From assembly GCA_035263645.1 (NCBI GenBank), contig DATFRD010000318.1, forward strand, positions 1 to 24,231: DNA of 24,231 nucleotides, read 5' to 3'. The DNA comes from CF-161 sp035263645 (GTDB lineage: Bacteria > Chloroflexota > Dormibacteria > Dormibacterales > Dormibacteraceae). Position 1 is the stretch's first letter. Every line of letters starts with the position of its first letter. The notes beneath the pieces are model-generated. The model had not been told where the DNA came from and did not search any database. It was given only the letters and a program-made list of their open reading frames with translations. This document shows positions 6,386-13,840 of the stretch, piece after piece. The position numbers were made by a program, and so were the translations under genes.

Positions 6386-6497
6386 GGGGACTTCGCGCCC
6401 CCCGGATAGTTGCCGGTCCACAAATGGCGCCGCCCTCCTTTTGGTCGGATGCACCACTGAAGCTGTGGGCGACCCGGGTATCGTGAGGGGTCCATCG

Positions 6498-7904
6498 ATG
6501 TCGAGAACGCTTGCGCAGAAGATCTGGGAACGTCACGTGGTCCGCTCCCGCCCGGGTGAGCCGGACCTCCTCTTCGTCGACCTGCACCTCATCCATGAGG
6601 TGACCACGCCGCAGGCCTTCGAGGCGCTCAGGATGGCCGGTCGCCAGGTCCGGCGCCCTGACCTCACCGTGGCCACGATGGACCACAACACGCCGACGCT
6701 CGGCGGGCGCGCCGCCGCCGACGAGATCGGCCGCCGGCAGCTGGACGCGCTGGAGGAGAACTGCCGGTGGGCCGGCATCCGGCTGTACGAGCTGGGCAGC
6801 CGCCACCAGGGCATCGTGCACGTGATCGGCCCCGACCTGGGCCTGACGCAGCCGGGCCTGGTCATCGTGTGCGGCGACTCGCACACGTCGACGCACGGCG
6901 CGTTCGGGTCCGTCGCCTTCGGCATCGGGACCTCCGAGGTCGAGCACGTGCTGGCCACGCAGTGCCTGCCCCAGCTCCGCCCCCGCGACCTGGCGGTCAC
7001 CGTCGAGGGTGCGCTGCCGGTCGGCGTCGTGGCCAAGGACGTGGCGCTGGGGCTCATCTCCCGCGCCGGCATCGCCGGCGGCCAGGGCTGCGCCGTCGAG
7101 TACCGCGGGGCCGCCATCCGCGACCTGTCGATCGAGGGCCGGATGACCGTCTGCAACATGTCCATCGAGTGGGGCGCCCGCGTGGGGATGGTGGCGCCGG
7201 ACGACACCACGTTCGCGTACCTCGAGGGACGCCAGCACGCGCCGCGAGGCGCCGGCTGGGAGCGCGCCCTGGACCACTGGCGCTCGCTGCCGACCGACGA
7301 GGACGCGGTCTTCGACGCGGAGCTCCGCCTCGACGCGTCCGAGCTGGAGCCGCACGTGACCTGGGGAACCAACCCCGGCCAGGCCGTCCCGGTCACCGGC
7401 CGGGTCCCGGAGCCGGCCGACGAGAACGCCGCGCGGGCCCTTCGCTACATGGCCCTGGAGCCCGGCACCGCCGTGGAGGACATCTCCGTCGACCGGGTCT
7501 TCATCGGCTCGTGCACCAACTCGCGGCTCGAGGACCTGCGGGCGGCCGCCGCAATCGCACGCGGCCGGCGCGTGCACCCGCGCGTGCGGGCGATGGTGGT
7601 GCCCGGCTCGGCGCTGGTCAAGCTGCAGGCGGAGGCGGAGGGCCTGGACCGCGTGTTCGCGGCCGCCGGGTTCGAGTGGCGGGACGCCGGGTGCTCGATG
7701 TGCCTGGGCATGAACGCGGACGTGCTGCAGCCCGGCGAGCGGTGCGCGTCGACGTCCAACCGCAACTTCGAGGGCCGGCAGGGGGCCGGCGGTCGGACGC
7801 ACCTGCTCTCGCCGCCGATGGCGGCCGCGGCCGCCGTGGCCGGCCACCTGGTCGACGTCCGCCGCCTGGCGTCGCCGGCCGCGCTCGAGGAGGTCTCCAG
7901 CTGA
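6498..7904 (+). CDS. leuC: 3-isopropylmalate dehydratase large subunit
   Basis: 468 residues, the length of bacterial LeuC. Together with LeuD it isomerises 2-isopropylmalate to 3-isopropylmalate in leucine synthesis. The 4Fe-4S cluster ligands are Cys339 (GSCTNSRLEDLR), Cys399 and Cys402 (AGCSMCLGMN), with the family's 60- and 3-residue spacing. Substrate-loop signatures MDHNTPT and CGDSHTSTHGAFG are intact, as is STSNRNFEGRQG near the end. I start at ATG 6498 (MSRTLAQKIWERHVV), which gives the standard N-terminus; an upstream in-frame ATG at 6441 adds a non-conserved tail. A TATCGT box (6479-6484) and GAGGGG lie just upstream. It is divergent from ilvB and overlaps leuD as TGATG. Confidence 0.96.
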   Translation: MSRTLAQKIWERHVVRSRPGEPDLLFVDLHLIHEVTTPQAFEALRMAGRQVRRPDLTVATMDHNTPTLGGRAAADEIGRRQLDALEENCRWAGIRLYELGSRHQGIVHVIGPDLGLTQPGLVIVCGDSHTSTHGAFGSVAFGIGTSEVEHVLATQCLPQLRPRDLAVTVEGALPVGVVAKDVALGLISRAGIAGGQGCAVEYRGAAIRDLSIEGRMTVCNMSIEWGARVGMVAPDDTTFAYLEGRQHAPRGAGWERALDHWRSLPTDEDAVFDAELRLDASELEPHVTWGTNPGQAVPVTGRVPEPADENAARALRYMALEPGTAVEDISVDRVFIGSCTNSRLEDLRAAAAIARGRRVHPRVRAMVVPGSALVKLQAEAEGLDRVFAAAGFEWRDAGCSMCLGMNADVLQPGERCASTSNRNFEGRQGAGGRTHLLSPPMAAAAAVAGHLVDVRRLASPAALEEVSS

Positions 7905-8497
7905 TGCAGCCCTTCCGCCGGCACGAGGGCCGCATGGCGCCGCTGGACCGCGCCAACGTGGACACCGACCAGATCATCCCCAAGCAGTTCCTGAAGCGCA
8001 TCGAGCGGTCCGGGTTCGGCCCCTTCCTCTTCCACGACTGGCGACGGAACGACCCCGACTTCGTGCTCAACCGCCCCGAGTACCGGGGCGCGTCGGTCCT
8101 GCTGGCCGGCCCCAACTTCGGCTGCGGCTCCTCCCGCGAGCACGCGCCCTGGTCGCTGGAGGACGCCGGGTTCCGCGCCGTGATCGCGCCCAGCTTCGCG
8201 GACATCTTCCGGGCAAACTGCCTGAAGATCGGGCTGCTGCCGGTGCAGCTGCCGGAGCCGTCCGTGCGCCGGCTGATGGACCTGGCGACGGAGGACCCGG
8301 CGACCACGGTCATCGTGGACCTCGAGGCGCGGACCGTGACGGCTGCCGGCTTCGCCGAGCGCTTCGACGTCGACCCGTTCTCGCGCGAGCGACTGCTCGA
8401 CGGCGTCGACGACGTCGGCCTGACCCTGCGCCACGAGGCCGACATCGCAGCGTTCGAAGCCCGCCGAGAGTCCTGGCTGCCCCGCGTGACCGTGTAA
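7904..8497 (+). CDS. leuD: 3-isopropylmalate dehydratase small subunit
   Basis: 197 residues, normal for LeuD, the swivel-domain subunit that completes the LeuCD hydratase. Recognisable: ANVDTDQIIPKQFLKR at the N-terminus, the active-site loop GPNFGCGSSREHAPW, and SFADIFRANCLKIGLLP. The ATG at 7904 shares one base with the leuC stop (TGATG), with GGAGG about 10 bases upstream inside leuC. The TAA stop directly abuts a family 2 repeat; copy 2 of that repeat carries the same TAAGTCCCTCCC string. No leuB follows: the next gene is a convergent TetR regulator. Confidence 0.95.
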   Translation: MQPFRRHEGRMAPLDRANVDTDQIIPKQFLKRIERSGFGPFLFHDWRRNDPDFVLNRPEYRGASVLLAGPNFGCGSSREHAPWSLEDAGFRAVIAPSFADIFRANCLKIGLLPVQLPEPSVRRLMDLATEDPATTVIVDLEARTVTAAGFAERFDVDPFSRERLLDGVDDVGLTLRHEADIAAFEARRESWLPRVTV

Positions 8498-8698
8498 GTC
8501 CCTCCCCCCTGGCGAGGGAGGTGGCCCGCCAGGCCCGGTGCGGGACAGACAGATCCCCCTCCCCCAACCCCTCCCGCGAGGGGAGGGGGGCCCGGTATAA
8601 GTCCCTCCCCCCTCGCGGGGGAGGTGGCCCGCCAGGGCCGGTGGGGGGTTGAGCGCCCAGCCCCCTCCCCCAACCCCTCCCGCGAGGGGAGGGGGGCA
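8498..8698 (+). repeat. Family 2 hairpin/G-tract repeat, two tandem copies
   Basis: Copies at about 8498-8592 and 8600-8698. Each has the hairpin GTCCCTCCCCCC...GGGGGAGGTGG, then CCCGCCAGG, then a C-rich stretch CCCCCTCCCCCAACCCC, then a second hairpin around CCCGCGAGGGG. The C-rich stretch (8555-8575 and 8661-8681) puts four G-tracts on the minus strand, a G-quadruplex motif. It fills the gap between the convergent leuD and TetR genes and could act as a two-way terminator. A close relative lies inverted at 20201-20362. Confidence 0.85.
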
Positions 8699-8711
8699 GC
8701 CGTCTCGCGAT

Positions 8712-9341
8712 TCACACAGGCGTTCCGCTGCGCAGGGCGGCGCGCACCAGCGCCACCACGTGGCGCTTGCGGGTCTCCACGAACGACCGGTCGAACCGGC
8801 CGCCCAGGTCGCGGATCAGGGCCGGGTTGGCGAGGGGGAACCAGCACAGCCCGAGCAGGCTGAGCACGAGCTGTCGGGAGTCGTTCACCGAGGCCACGTG
8901 CTCGAACTCCTCGGCGATGGTCACGGCCGCGCGCAGCAGGCTCAGGTGCGCCCGCGTGCCGTGCATGACGCCGGACCGACGCAGCGCCTCCCGCTCGACC
9001 AGGACAACGAACGTCGGCCGCTCGTACAGGAACTCAAGCAGGTTGCCGACGACGATCTCCAGCGCCCGGTCGAGGTCGCCCTCCCTGACCGCCGCGAGCT
9101 GGTGGCGGGTCACCTCGACCAGGTGCTCGGTGCGCTCGAACATCCGCTCCAGGACCGCCCGATAGAGCGCCTCCTTGGAGCCGAAGAAGTAGCCCGGCGC
9201 GCCGCGCGACAGCCCGGCCGCCCGGCCGATGCGCTCCATGCTCACCGCCTCGAACCCGACCTCGGCGAAGAGGTTCTCGGCCGCGTCCAGGATCTCCTGG
9301 CGGCTGCGCTCCGCGTCTCGTCGAAACAGCGATCCGGCCAA
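8712..9341 (-). CDS. TetR-family transcriptional regulator
   Basis: 209 residues. The N-terminal domain has the TetR helix-turn-helix pattern: RQEILDAAENLFAEVGFEAVSMERIGRAAGLSRG (about residues 14-47) and then the recognition-helix end GYFFGSKEALYRAVLERM, with APGYFF where most members have TLYYHF. The C-terminal half is a helical ligand/dimer domain without a recognisable ligand class. The likely start is TTG 9341, with AAGG directly in front; no ATG fits. It follows the DNA glycosylase gene by 34 bases on the same strand, so it may be co-transcribed with it. Target genes are unknown. The 3' end converges on leuD across the family 2 repeats. Confidence 0.9.
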   Translation of the reverse strand: MAGSLFRRDAERSRQEILDAAENLFAEVGFEAVSMERIGRAAGLSRGAPGYFFGSKEALYRAVLERMFERTEHLVEVTRHQLAAVREGDLDRALEIVVGNLLEFLYERPTFVVLVEREALRRSGVMHGTRAHLSLLRAAVTIAEEFEHVASVNDSRQLVLSLLGLCWFPLANPALIRDLGGRFDRSFVETRKRHVVALVRAALRSGTPV

Positions 9342-9375
9342 CCTTGTTAATCAGCAGGCACCGTACAGCACTCCA

Positions 9376-10293
9376 TTACATAGCGGCGACGTCTCGGAGC
9401 GGCAGCCGCGGTCCGCGTCGGGGCGGCCCGATGCCGGCTACGGTCAGCAGCCGCAGCACGCGCGCGCGGTGGCCGCGGTAGGGTTCCAGCAGCTCCAGCA
9501 TGCGCTCGTCGGTGCCTTGCGCCTCGCCGGCCAGTGCCCAGCTCACCACGTGCGGGAGGTGGTAGTCGCCTACGGAGACCGCGTCCGCGTCCCCCAGGGC
9601 GACCAGCGCCACCTCGGCGGCCGTCCAGTGGCCGATGCCGGGCACGGTCCGGAGCCGGAGCCGGGCGTCCGCCGGAGGCATGGTGATCGTCTCCTCAAGC
9701 CGCCGGGCGCTGCGCGCCGCCCGGCGAACCGTGTCGGCGCGCAGCCGCTCCACCCCGTGCCCGTGCAGGACCCAGTAGGGCGTCCTCGCCAGCCGCTGCG
9801 GGTCAGGGGGCACGAACAGCCCGACCAGGGGCCCGGGCGCCGGCTCGCCGAGCTCCCGCACCAGCCGGCGCCAGCTCAGCCAGGCCGCGTGGCCCTGGAC
9901 CCGCTGCTCCAGGATGCTCGCGCTGGCCGCCTCGAAGACTGCCTCGGTGCGCGGAATGCGCAGGCCAGGGTGGCGCCGGCGGAGCTCTCGCAACAGCGGC
10001 TGCTCGGGCGCGAAGCCCGAGTCGTCGTCCGGCTCGCCGACCAGCACCGGCGCCCTGGCGACCAGCCAGTCCGCGCCGGGGCCCCAGGCCTCGACGCGGA
10101 GCGTGCCGTCCCGGCCCGCCTGCAGGCGCTCGGTGCCGGGCCCGGCGGGTGTGCGCGTGCCGCGCCAGACGCCGTCCGGGCGGACCTGCATCGTCGGATC
10201 GCCGCCGCCGCGCTGCACCGCCCGCAGCGTGCCGTGGAGATCGAGCGGCCGGGACAGGCGCAGCGTTCGCGCGGCCGCGGGCGCGGTTGCCAT
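9376..10293 (-). CDS. AlkA-type DNA-3-methyladenine glycosylase (HhH-GPD family)
   Basis: 305 residues from ATG 10293. The C-terminal half holds the helix-hairpin-helix LRTVPGIGHWTAAEVAL followed by VSVGDYHLP, whose Asp243 sits where the catalytic Asp of the HhH-GPD superfamily is found. Upstream, FEAASASILEQRVQGHAAW matches the helix before the hairpin in AlkA-like enzymes. The N-terminal approximately 100 residues (LDLHGTLRAVQRGGGDPTMQV...) resemble the AlkA N-terminal beta domain in pattern. The inferred role is excision of alkylated bases. There is no Fe-S cysteine cluster, so it is not a MutY/Nth type. A TTG at 10302 would add three residues. It lies between the cold-shock gene and the TetR gene, all on the minus strand. 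Confidence 0.85.
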   Translation of the reverse strand: MATAPAAARTLRLSRPLDLHGTLRAVQRGGGDPTMQVRPDGVWRGTRTPAGPGTERLQAGRDGTLRVEAWGPGADWLVARAPVLVGEPDDDSGFAPEQPLLRELRRRHPGLRIPRTEAVFEAASASILEQRVQGHAAWLSWRRLVRELGEPAPGPLVGLFVPPDPQRLARTPYWVLHGHGVERLRADTVRRAARSARRLEETITMPPADARLRLRTVPGIGHWTAAEVALVALGDADAVSVGDYHLPHVVSWALAGEAQGTDERMLELLEPYRGHRARVLRLLTVAGIGPPRRGPRLPLRDVAAM

Positions 10294-10336
10294 CGACGAC
10301 AAGCGGGCCGGCGCGTTCGCCAGCGCGGAACCCGGC

Positions 10337-10531
10337 TCAGATCAAGCGCACACGACCCGCACGCGGACCCTTCGGGCTTGGCTCGGTCTCGAACGAGACG
10401 CGCTCTCCCCCGCGCAGCGCGTCGAAGTTGGCGATCGCGCTTCGGTGGAAGAAGTACTCCTTTCCGTCCTCAGCGGAGATGAAGCCAAAGCCGCGGTCGG
10501 CCACGATCTTTTTGATGGTCCCCTCTGCCAT
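10337..10531 (-). CDS. Cold-shock-domain protein
   Basis: 64 residues forming one OB-fold cold-shock domain. RNP1 is RGFGFI (13-18) and RNP2 is YFFHRSAI (26-33). The usual KWFN segment before RNP1 is KKIV here, so the surface Trp is missing. The protein should bind single-stranded RNA or DNA. The start is ATG 10531 with GGGGAAGGA just upstream; a longer in-frame start exists but adds a non-conserved 24-residue tail. The 213 bases between this start and the ECF operon end contain no gene and could hold a long 5' leader, as is usual for cold-shock genes. I found no convincing promoter there beyond a TATGCT box. Confidence 0.93.
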   Translation of the reverse strand: MAEGTIKKIVADRGFGFISAEDGKEYFFHRSAIANFDALRGGERVSFETEPSPKGPRAGRVRLI

Positions 10532-10743
10532 CGTCCTTCCCCTGGTTCCCCGACACCTGCCCGACGCCCGCGCCCGTTCGAGGAACCACCGAAACACGAC
10601 CACGGCGAAGCCCGCTGACGGCCAGCGGCTCCCTCAGCATACGTGAGCCAGAGGTCTTCCGCGCGTCGCCGTTGGTGGCCAACCTGTGGCCCTGTCCTGC
10701 CTGCTTGACATGTCATTCACGTCGTGCCCGTGGCGCACGGCGG

Positions 10744-11370
10744 TCACCCTTCGGCGATCCGCCCGGCCACGACGCGGACAGCGCGATCGCACGTCCTGCG
10801 CACGAACGTCGCGTCATGGCTCACGAGCACCAGCGTTCGCCCCTGCGCCCGCAGACGCTCCACCACGCGGCCCAGGCGGTCGACCCCGACACGGTCCTGG
10901 CCGGTCGTCGGCTCGTCCAGCACGACGGCAGGCGTGCCCATCGCCAGCACCGCGGCGATCGCGACCAGCTTGCGCCGGGAGTATCCGAGGTCGTAGGGAT
11001 GCCGGGCCCTGACCGCGCCCAGGCCGGTGAGCTCGAGCGCCTCCTCGACGGCGGCAGCCAGCCGGCCGCCGAACGCCACCTCCAGCTCCACCGTGCGGCA
11101 GAACAGCTGCCGGTCCGGCTCCTGGAACGCGACCCCGACCCGCCGCGCCATCTGCGCGACACGCATCCGCCTGATGTCCTGGCCCGCCCAGAGGACGCGG
11201 CCCGAGGTGGGCCGGAGCAGGCCGTTCAGGTGCCTGACCAGCGTCGACTTGCCCGACCCGGTCGGACCGGTGACCGCCACTGCCTCGCCGCCGGCGATGG
11301 AGAGGCTGACCCCGTCCAGCCCCATGGTTCCGTCCGGGTAGCGATGGCAGACCGCCTCCAGCGCGATCAC
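10744..11370 (-). CDS. ECF transporter ATPase subunit (degenerate signature motif)
   Basis: An ABC ATPase of 208 residues starting at GTG 11370, which overlaps the previous ATPase's stop as GTGA. Walker A is GPTGSGKST (35-43), the Q-loop is FQEPDRQLFCRT, Walker B is VVLDEPTTGQD and the switch His is in LVSHDATF. The ABC signature, normally LSGGQ, reads LGYSRRK. In a heterodimer this leaves one ATP site with a weak signature while the partner keeps LSGGE. The two ATPases, the T subunit and the S subunit are adjacent and should assemble into one vitamin or metal importer at the inner membrane. Confidence 0.92.
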   Translation of the reverse strand: MIALEAVCHRYPDGTMGLDGVSLSIAGGEAVAVTGPTGSGKSTLVRHLNGLLRPTSGRVLWAGQDIRRMRVAQMARRVGVAFQEPDRQLFCRTVELEVAFGGRLAAAVEEALELTGLGAVRARHPYDLGYSRRKLVAIAAVLAMGTPAVVLDEPTTGQDRVGVDRLGRVVERLRAQGRTLVLVSHDATFVRRTCDRAVRVVAGRIAEG

Positions 11371-12017
11371 AGGTCGAGCACGCGGCTGCAGAGCCGGGCC
11401 AGCAGCGCCTCGTCATGCGCCGTGAGCAGGACGCCAACTCCGGCGGCGGCCACCCGCTCGATCGCAGCGGCGACCAGGCTCGAGCGCTCGGCGTCCAGTC
11501 GGGACGTGGGCTCGTCGAGCACCAGGTGCGCGGGTCGGAGCGCCAGCAGGCCGGCCAGGGCGACGAGCTGCGACTCGCCGCCCGACAGCCGGGCCGGGTC
11601 CCGGGCAGCCAGGTGGCCGACGCCCAGCAGGCCCAGGGCCTCGTCCGTGCGCTCCAGCACCTCGGCCACGGGCAGGCCCAGGTTGCAGGGACCGAAGGCG
11701 ACCTCGTCGCGGACGGTGCGGTGCAGGCCGGTGACCTGCGCGGCCGGGTTGTCGAAGAGCACCCCGCAGCGGGTCGCCAGCTGGTACGGCTTCAGGTCGA
11801 CCGTCCGCCGCCCGTCCAGCAGCACGCGGCCACGCAGCTCGCCGCCGATCGCCGTCGGCGCCAGCCCCGACGCGACGAGGGCCAGGGTCGTCTTGCCGGA
11901 CTCGTTCGGCCCGCGCACGCCCACGATCCGGCCCGCCTCGAGGACCAGCGAGGTCGGCGGCAGCGCCCAGCCCGCGGCCGCCGGGTACCGGTACGCGGCC
12001 GCCTCGAGCACGATCAT
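11367..12017 (-). CDS. ECF transporter ATPase subunit (canonical signature)
   Basis: 216 residues from ATG 12017, which overlaps the stop of the T-subunit gene as ATGA. Walker A is GPNESGKTT (36-44), with Glu-Ser where most have Gly-Ser. The Q-loop region is FDNPAAQVTG, the signature LSGGESQ is intact, Walker B is LVLDEPTSRLD and the switch region is LTAHDEA. It pairs with the downstream ATPase (10744-11370) that has a degenerate signature, giving an asymmetric ATPase pair. An upstream extension of the frame exists but is antisense-like and would swallow the T subunit end. Confidence 0.92.
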   Translation of the reverse strand: MIVLEAAAYRYPAAAGWALPPTSLVLEAGRIVGVRGPNESGKTTLALVASGLAPTAIGGELRGRVLLDGRRTVDLKPYQLATRCGVLFDNPAAQVTGLHRTVRDEVAFGPCNLGLPVAEVLERTDEALGLLGVGHLAARDPARLSGGESQLVALAGLLALRPAHLVLDEPTSRLDAERSSLVAAAIERVAAAGVGVLLTAHDEALLARLCSRVLDL

Positions 12018-12724
12018 CGGGCCACCAGCGCGACCGCGGCCCTGGCCGCCAGCCCGGCCAGCAGCAGACCGGCCAGCGCCCACCGCGCCGCCCGCTGCCA
12101 GCCGCTGTCGGGAGGCCGCTGGAGCACCGTGCGCCGGCCCGGGGCCCCGAACGCCCTCACCTCGAGCGCCAGCGCGCGATCCTCGACCTCGGCCAGGCTC
12201 CCGATCACCAGGGGCGCCACCAGGGGGAGCACCCCGCGGGCCCGGCGCGGCCAGGACCCCTCCGTGTCGAGGCCGCGCGCGCGCTGAGCGTCTACCACGT
12301 CCAGCGCGAGGGCCTGGGTCCGGGGCACCGCGGCCAGCGCCGCCCCCAGGACGAAGACCGCGCGCCTGCCCAGGCCCCTGGCCTCCAGGTCGGCCAGGAG
12401 GTCCGGGGCGGCGGTGGTGGCGAAGAGGAGCGTGGCCGGCAGGGTGGCACCCAGGAGCCGCAGCAGCGCCGCGCCCGCCGCAGCGGCGCCCCCGCCCCCG
12501 GCCGGCAGCAGCGCGTTCACGACCAGGCTGGAGACGGCGACCGGGACGAGCGCCAGGACCGCGACGGCCAGGCGCCGCAGCCTGCCGGCCCGCAGCGCCG
12601 CCAGCGCCGTCACCGTCACGACGACCGCCGCCGGCACGCCGCCCCAGGCCAGCGAGAGCCCGGCGCCGGTCGCCGCGGCGACCAGCTTGGTGGTCGGGTT
12701 CAGCGCCTGCGCGAGGGCTCTCAG
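12014..12724 (-). CDS. ECF transporter transmembrane T subunit
   Basis: A hydrophobic protein with two clusters of membrane helices flanking a cytoplasmic stretch that contains both coupling motifs of the EcfT family: DAQRARGLDTEGS and ALEVRAFGAPGRRT, the Ala-Arg-Gly-type helices that touch the ATPases. No ATG, GTG or TTG lies at the expected N-terminus. CTG at 12724 overlaps the S-subunit stop as CTGA and gives 236 residues, a normal EcfT size. The other two junctions of this operon are ATGA and GTGA, so a CTG start fits the pattern. A GTG at 12817 would overlap the S gene by about 97 bases and is less likely. Confidence 0.87.
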   Translation of the reverse strand: MRALAQALNPTTKLVAAATGAGLSLAWGGVPAAVVVTVTALAALRAGRLRRLAVAVLALVPVAVSSLVVNALLPAGGGGAAAAGAALLRLLGATLPATLLFATTAAPDLLADLEARGLGRRAVFVLGAALAAVPRTQALALDVVDAQRARGLDTEGSWPRRARGVLPLVAPLVIGSLAEVEDRALALEVRAFGAPGRRTVLQRPPDSGWQRAARWALAGLLLAGLAARAAVALVAR

Positions 12725-13557
12725 CCCGGTTCCGGCGCCCGGAGCCGCGCGCCGTTCGGGAAGCGGGCGACGAGCCGCCGTGGCAGGCCGGCCAGGATCG
12801 AGAAAGCGAGCAGGCACGTGATCATCTTGTCCAGGGGGTCGGAGAGCAGGCCCTGCTCCAGGGTCGCCTGATACAGCGACGCCCCGGCCGAGCGAAACAC
12901 CGCGATGACCACGTCGCCGCCGAACCCCGTCACCCCGCCGAAGACGTAGGCGGCGATCGGCGCGGACACGACGGCCGCCGTCAGCCCGGTCGCCAGGCCG
13001 GCCGCGAGCGCGAGCACCGCGCCGGCGTCCCGCCGGGCGAAGAGCGCCCAGGCGGCCAGCGCTGCGAACGCGGCGATCACCAACCCGAACGCCAGCTCGG
13101 ACAGCTGGAGCTCGCGGCCGCCGAACCCGGTCACGTTGTGAAATGCGGCCGGGCTGGTGTACGTGCGGCTGAACGTGTACGCGACGAGCAGCGCGACGGC
13201 GGCCGCCGCCAGCGCGGCCAGCAGCAGCGACCGCGGCTCCGACGCGGGCCGGCTCCGGAACGCACCCAGGCGCCCCCACACGCCCGCCAGCAGGCCGATG
13301 ACCGCCGCGGTGACGGCGAACGGGCCGGCCGTGGGGGCGGCCAGCGGCGGCGGCAGCACGTATGCCCAGAGCAGGTTGGTGAGCACACCGGTCGCCAGGC
13401 CGGCCAGCGGGCCGCCCAGCACGCCGGTGAGGACGGTGCCCAGCGAGTCCATGTAGATCGGCAGCTTCAACACCTGCTGGACGGTCGAGCCGAGCGCCAC
13501 GTTGAGCGCGATGGCGATGGGCATCAGCACGAGCGTCCGGGTGGCCGGGATCGACAT
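12721..13557 (-). CDS. ECF transporter substrate-binding S component
   Basis: 278 residues, longer than the roughly 180-200 of most S components, with at least six hydrophobic segments and none of the charged features of a soluble protein. The N-terminus (TRTLVLMPIAIALNVALGS, then LPIYMDSLGTVLTGVLGGPLAGL and GVLTNLLW) resembles the ECF S-component fold. The substrate cannot be told: no riboswitch that would name it is visible upstream. The ATG at 13557 has no ribosome binding site. TACGCT (13570-13565) lies 7 bases upstream, so the operon mRNA may be leaderless. Family 1 repeat copy C ends about 100 bases upstream. Confidence 0.82.
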   Translation of the reverse strand: MSIPATRTLVLMPIAIALNVALGSTVQQVLKLPIYMDSLGTVLTGVLGGPLAGLATGVLTNLLWAYVLPPPLAAPTAGPFAVTAAVIGLLAGVWGRLGAFRSRPASEPRSLLLAALAAAAVALLVAYTFSRTYTSPAAFHNVTGFGGRELQLSELAFGLVIAAFAALAAWALFARRDAGAVLALAAGLATGLTAAVVSAPIAAYVFGGVTGFGGDVVIAVFRSAGASLYQATLEQGLLSDPLDKMITCLLAFSILAGLPRRLVARFPNGARLRAPEPG

Positions 13558-13659
13558 CGGTCGGAGCGTAGCAGGGACCGGACGGGATCGCGGGGCTCTC
13601 GACGGGCGGGGCCGGTCCGGCTCCCGCGGCTCTACACCCGGGAGTGCGGCGGCACGCTG

Positions 13660-13840
13660 CCAGGGGCGCGGCCGGAAACCTGGCCGAGAGACTTGGGGTC
13701 CAGGTGCCCCAGATCCGGTGGCGCCGACGAGGAGCGCAGGGAGCGCCCTCCAGGGCGTGAGCGAGCACCGCAGGAGGCAACGCCGGAGATGGGGTGCATG
13801 GGCCCCAAAGATCCGGCTGGGTTTCCGGCCGCGCCCCTAG
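13660..13840 (+). repeat. Family 1 foldback repeat, copy C (181 bp, intact)
   Basis: AGGGGCGCGGCCGGAAACC (13662-13680) and its exact reverse complement (13820-13838) bound the element. The similarity between the arms continues inward, with CCGAGAGACTTGGGG against CCGGATCTTTGGGG on the other strand, for about 60 bases on each side. The whole element can fold into one long hairpin with CGCCC-TCCA-GGGCG near the middle. The right edge supplies the TAG stop (13837-13839) of the next gene. Confidence 0.92.

Noticed and set aside
8498..8698. CRISPR-like tandem repeats
   Set aside because: Only two units, with no unique spacers of regular length and strong internal hairpins; the same unit is dispersed elsewhere.
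13620..13665. Possible TPP riboswitch near ecfS (CCCGGGAGTGC string)
   Set aside because: It is on the plus strand, opposite to ecfS, and lacks the CTGAGA core and second arm, so the transporter substrate cannot be assigned this way.
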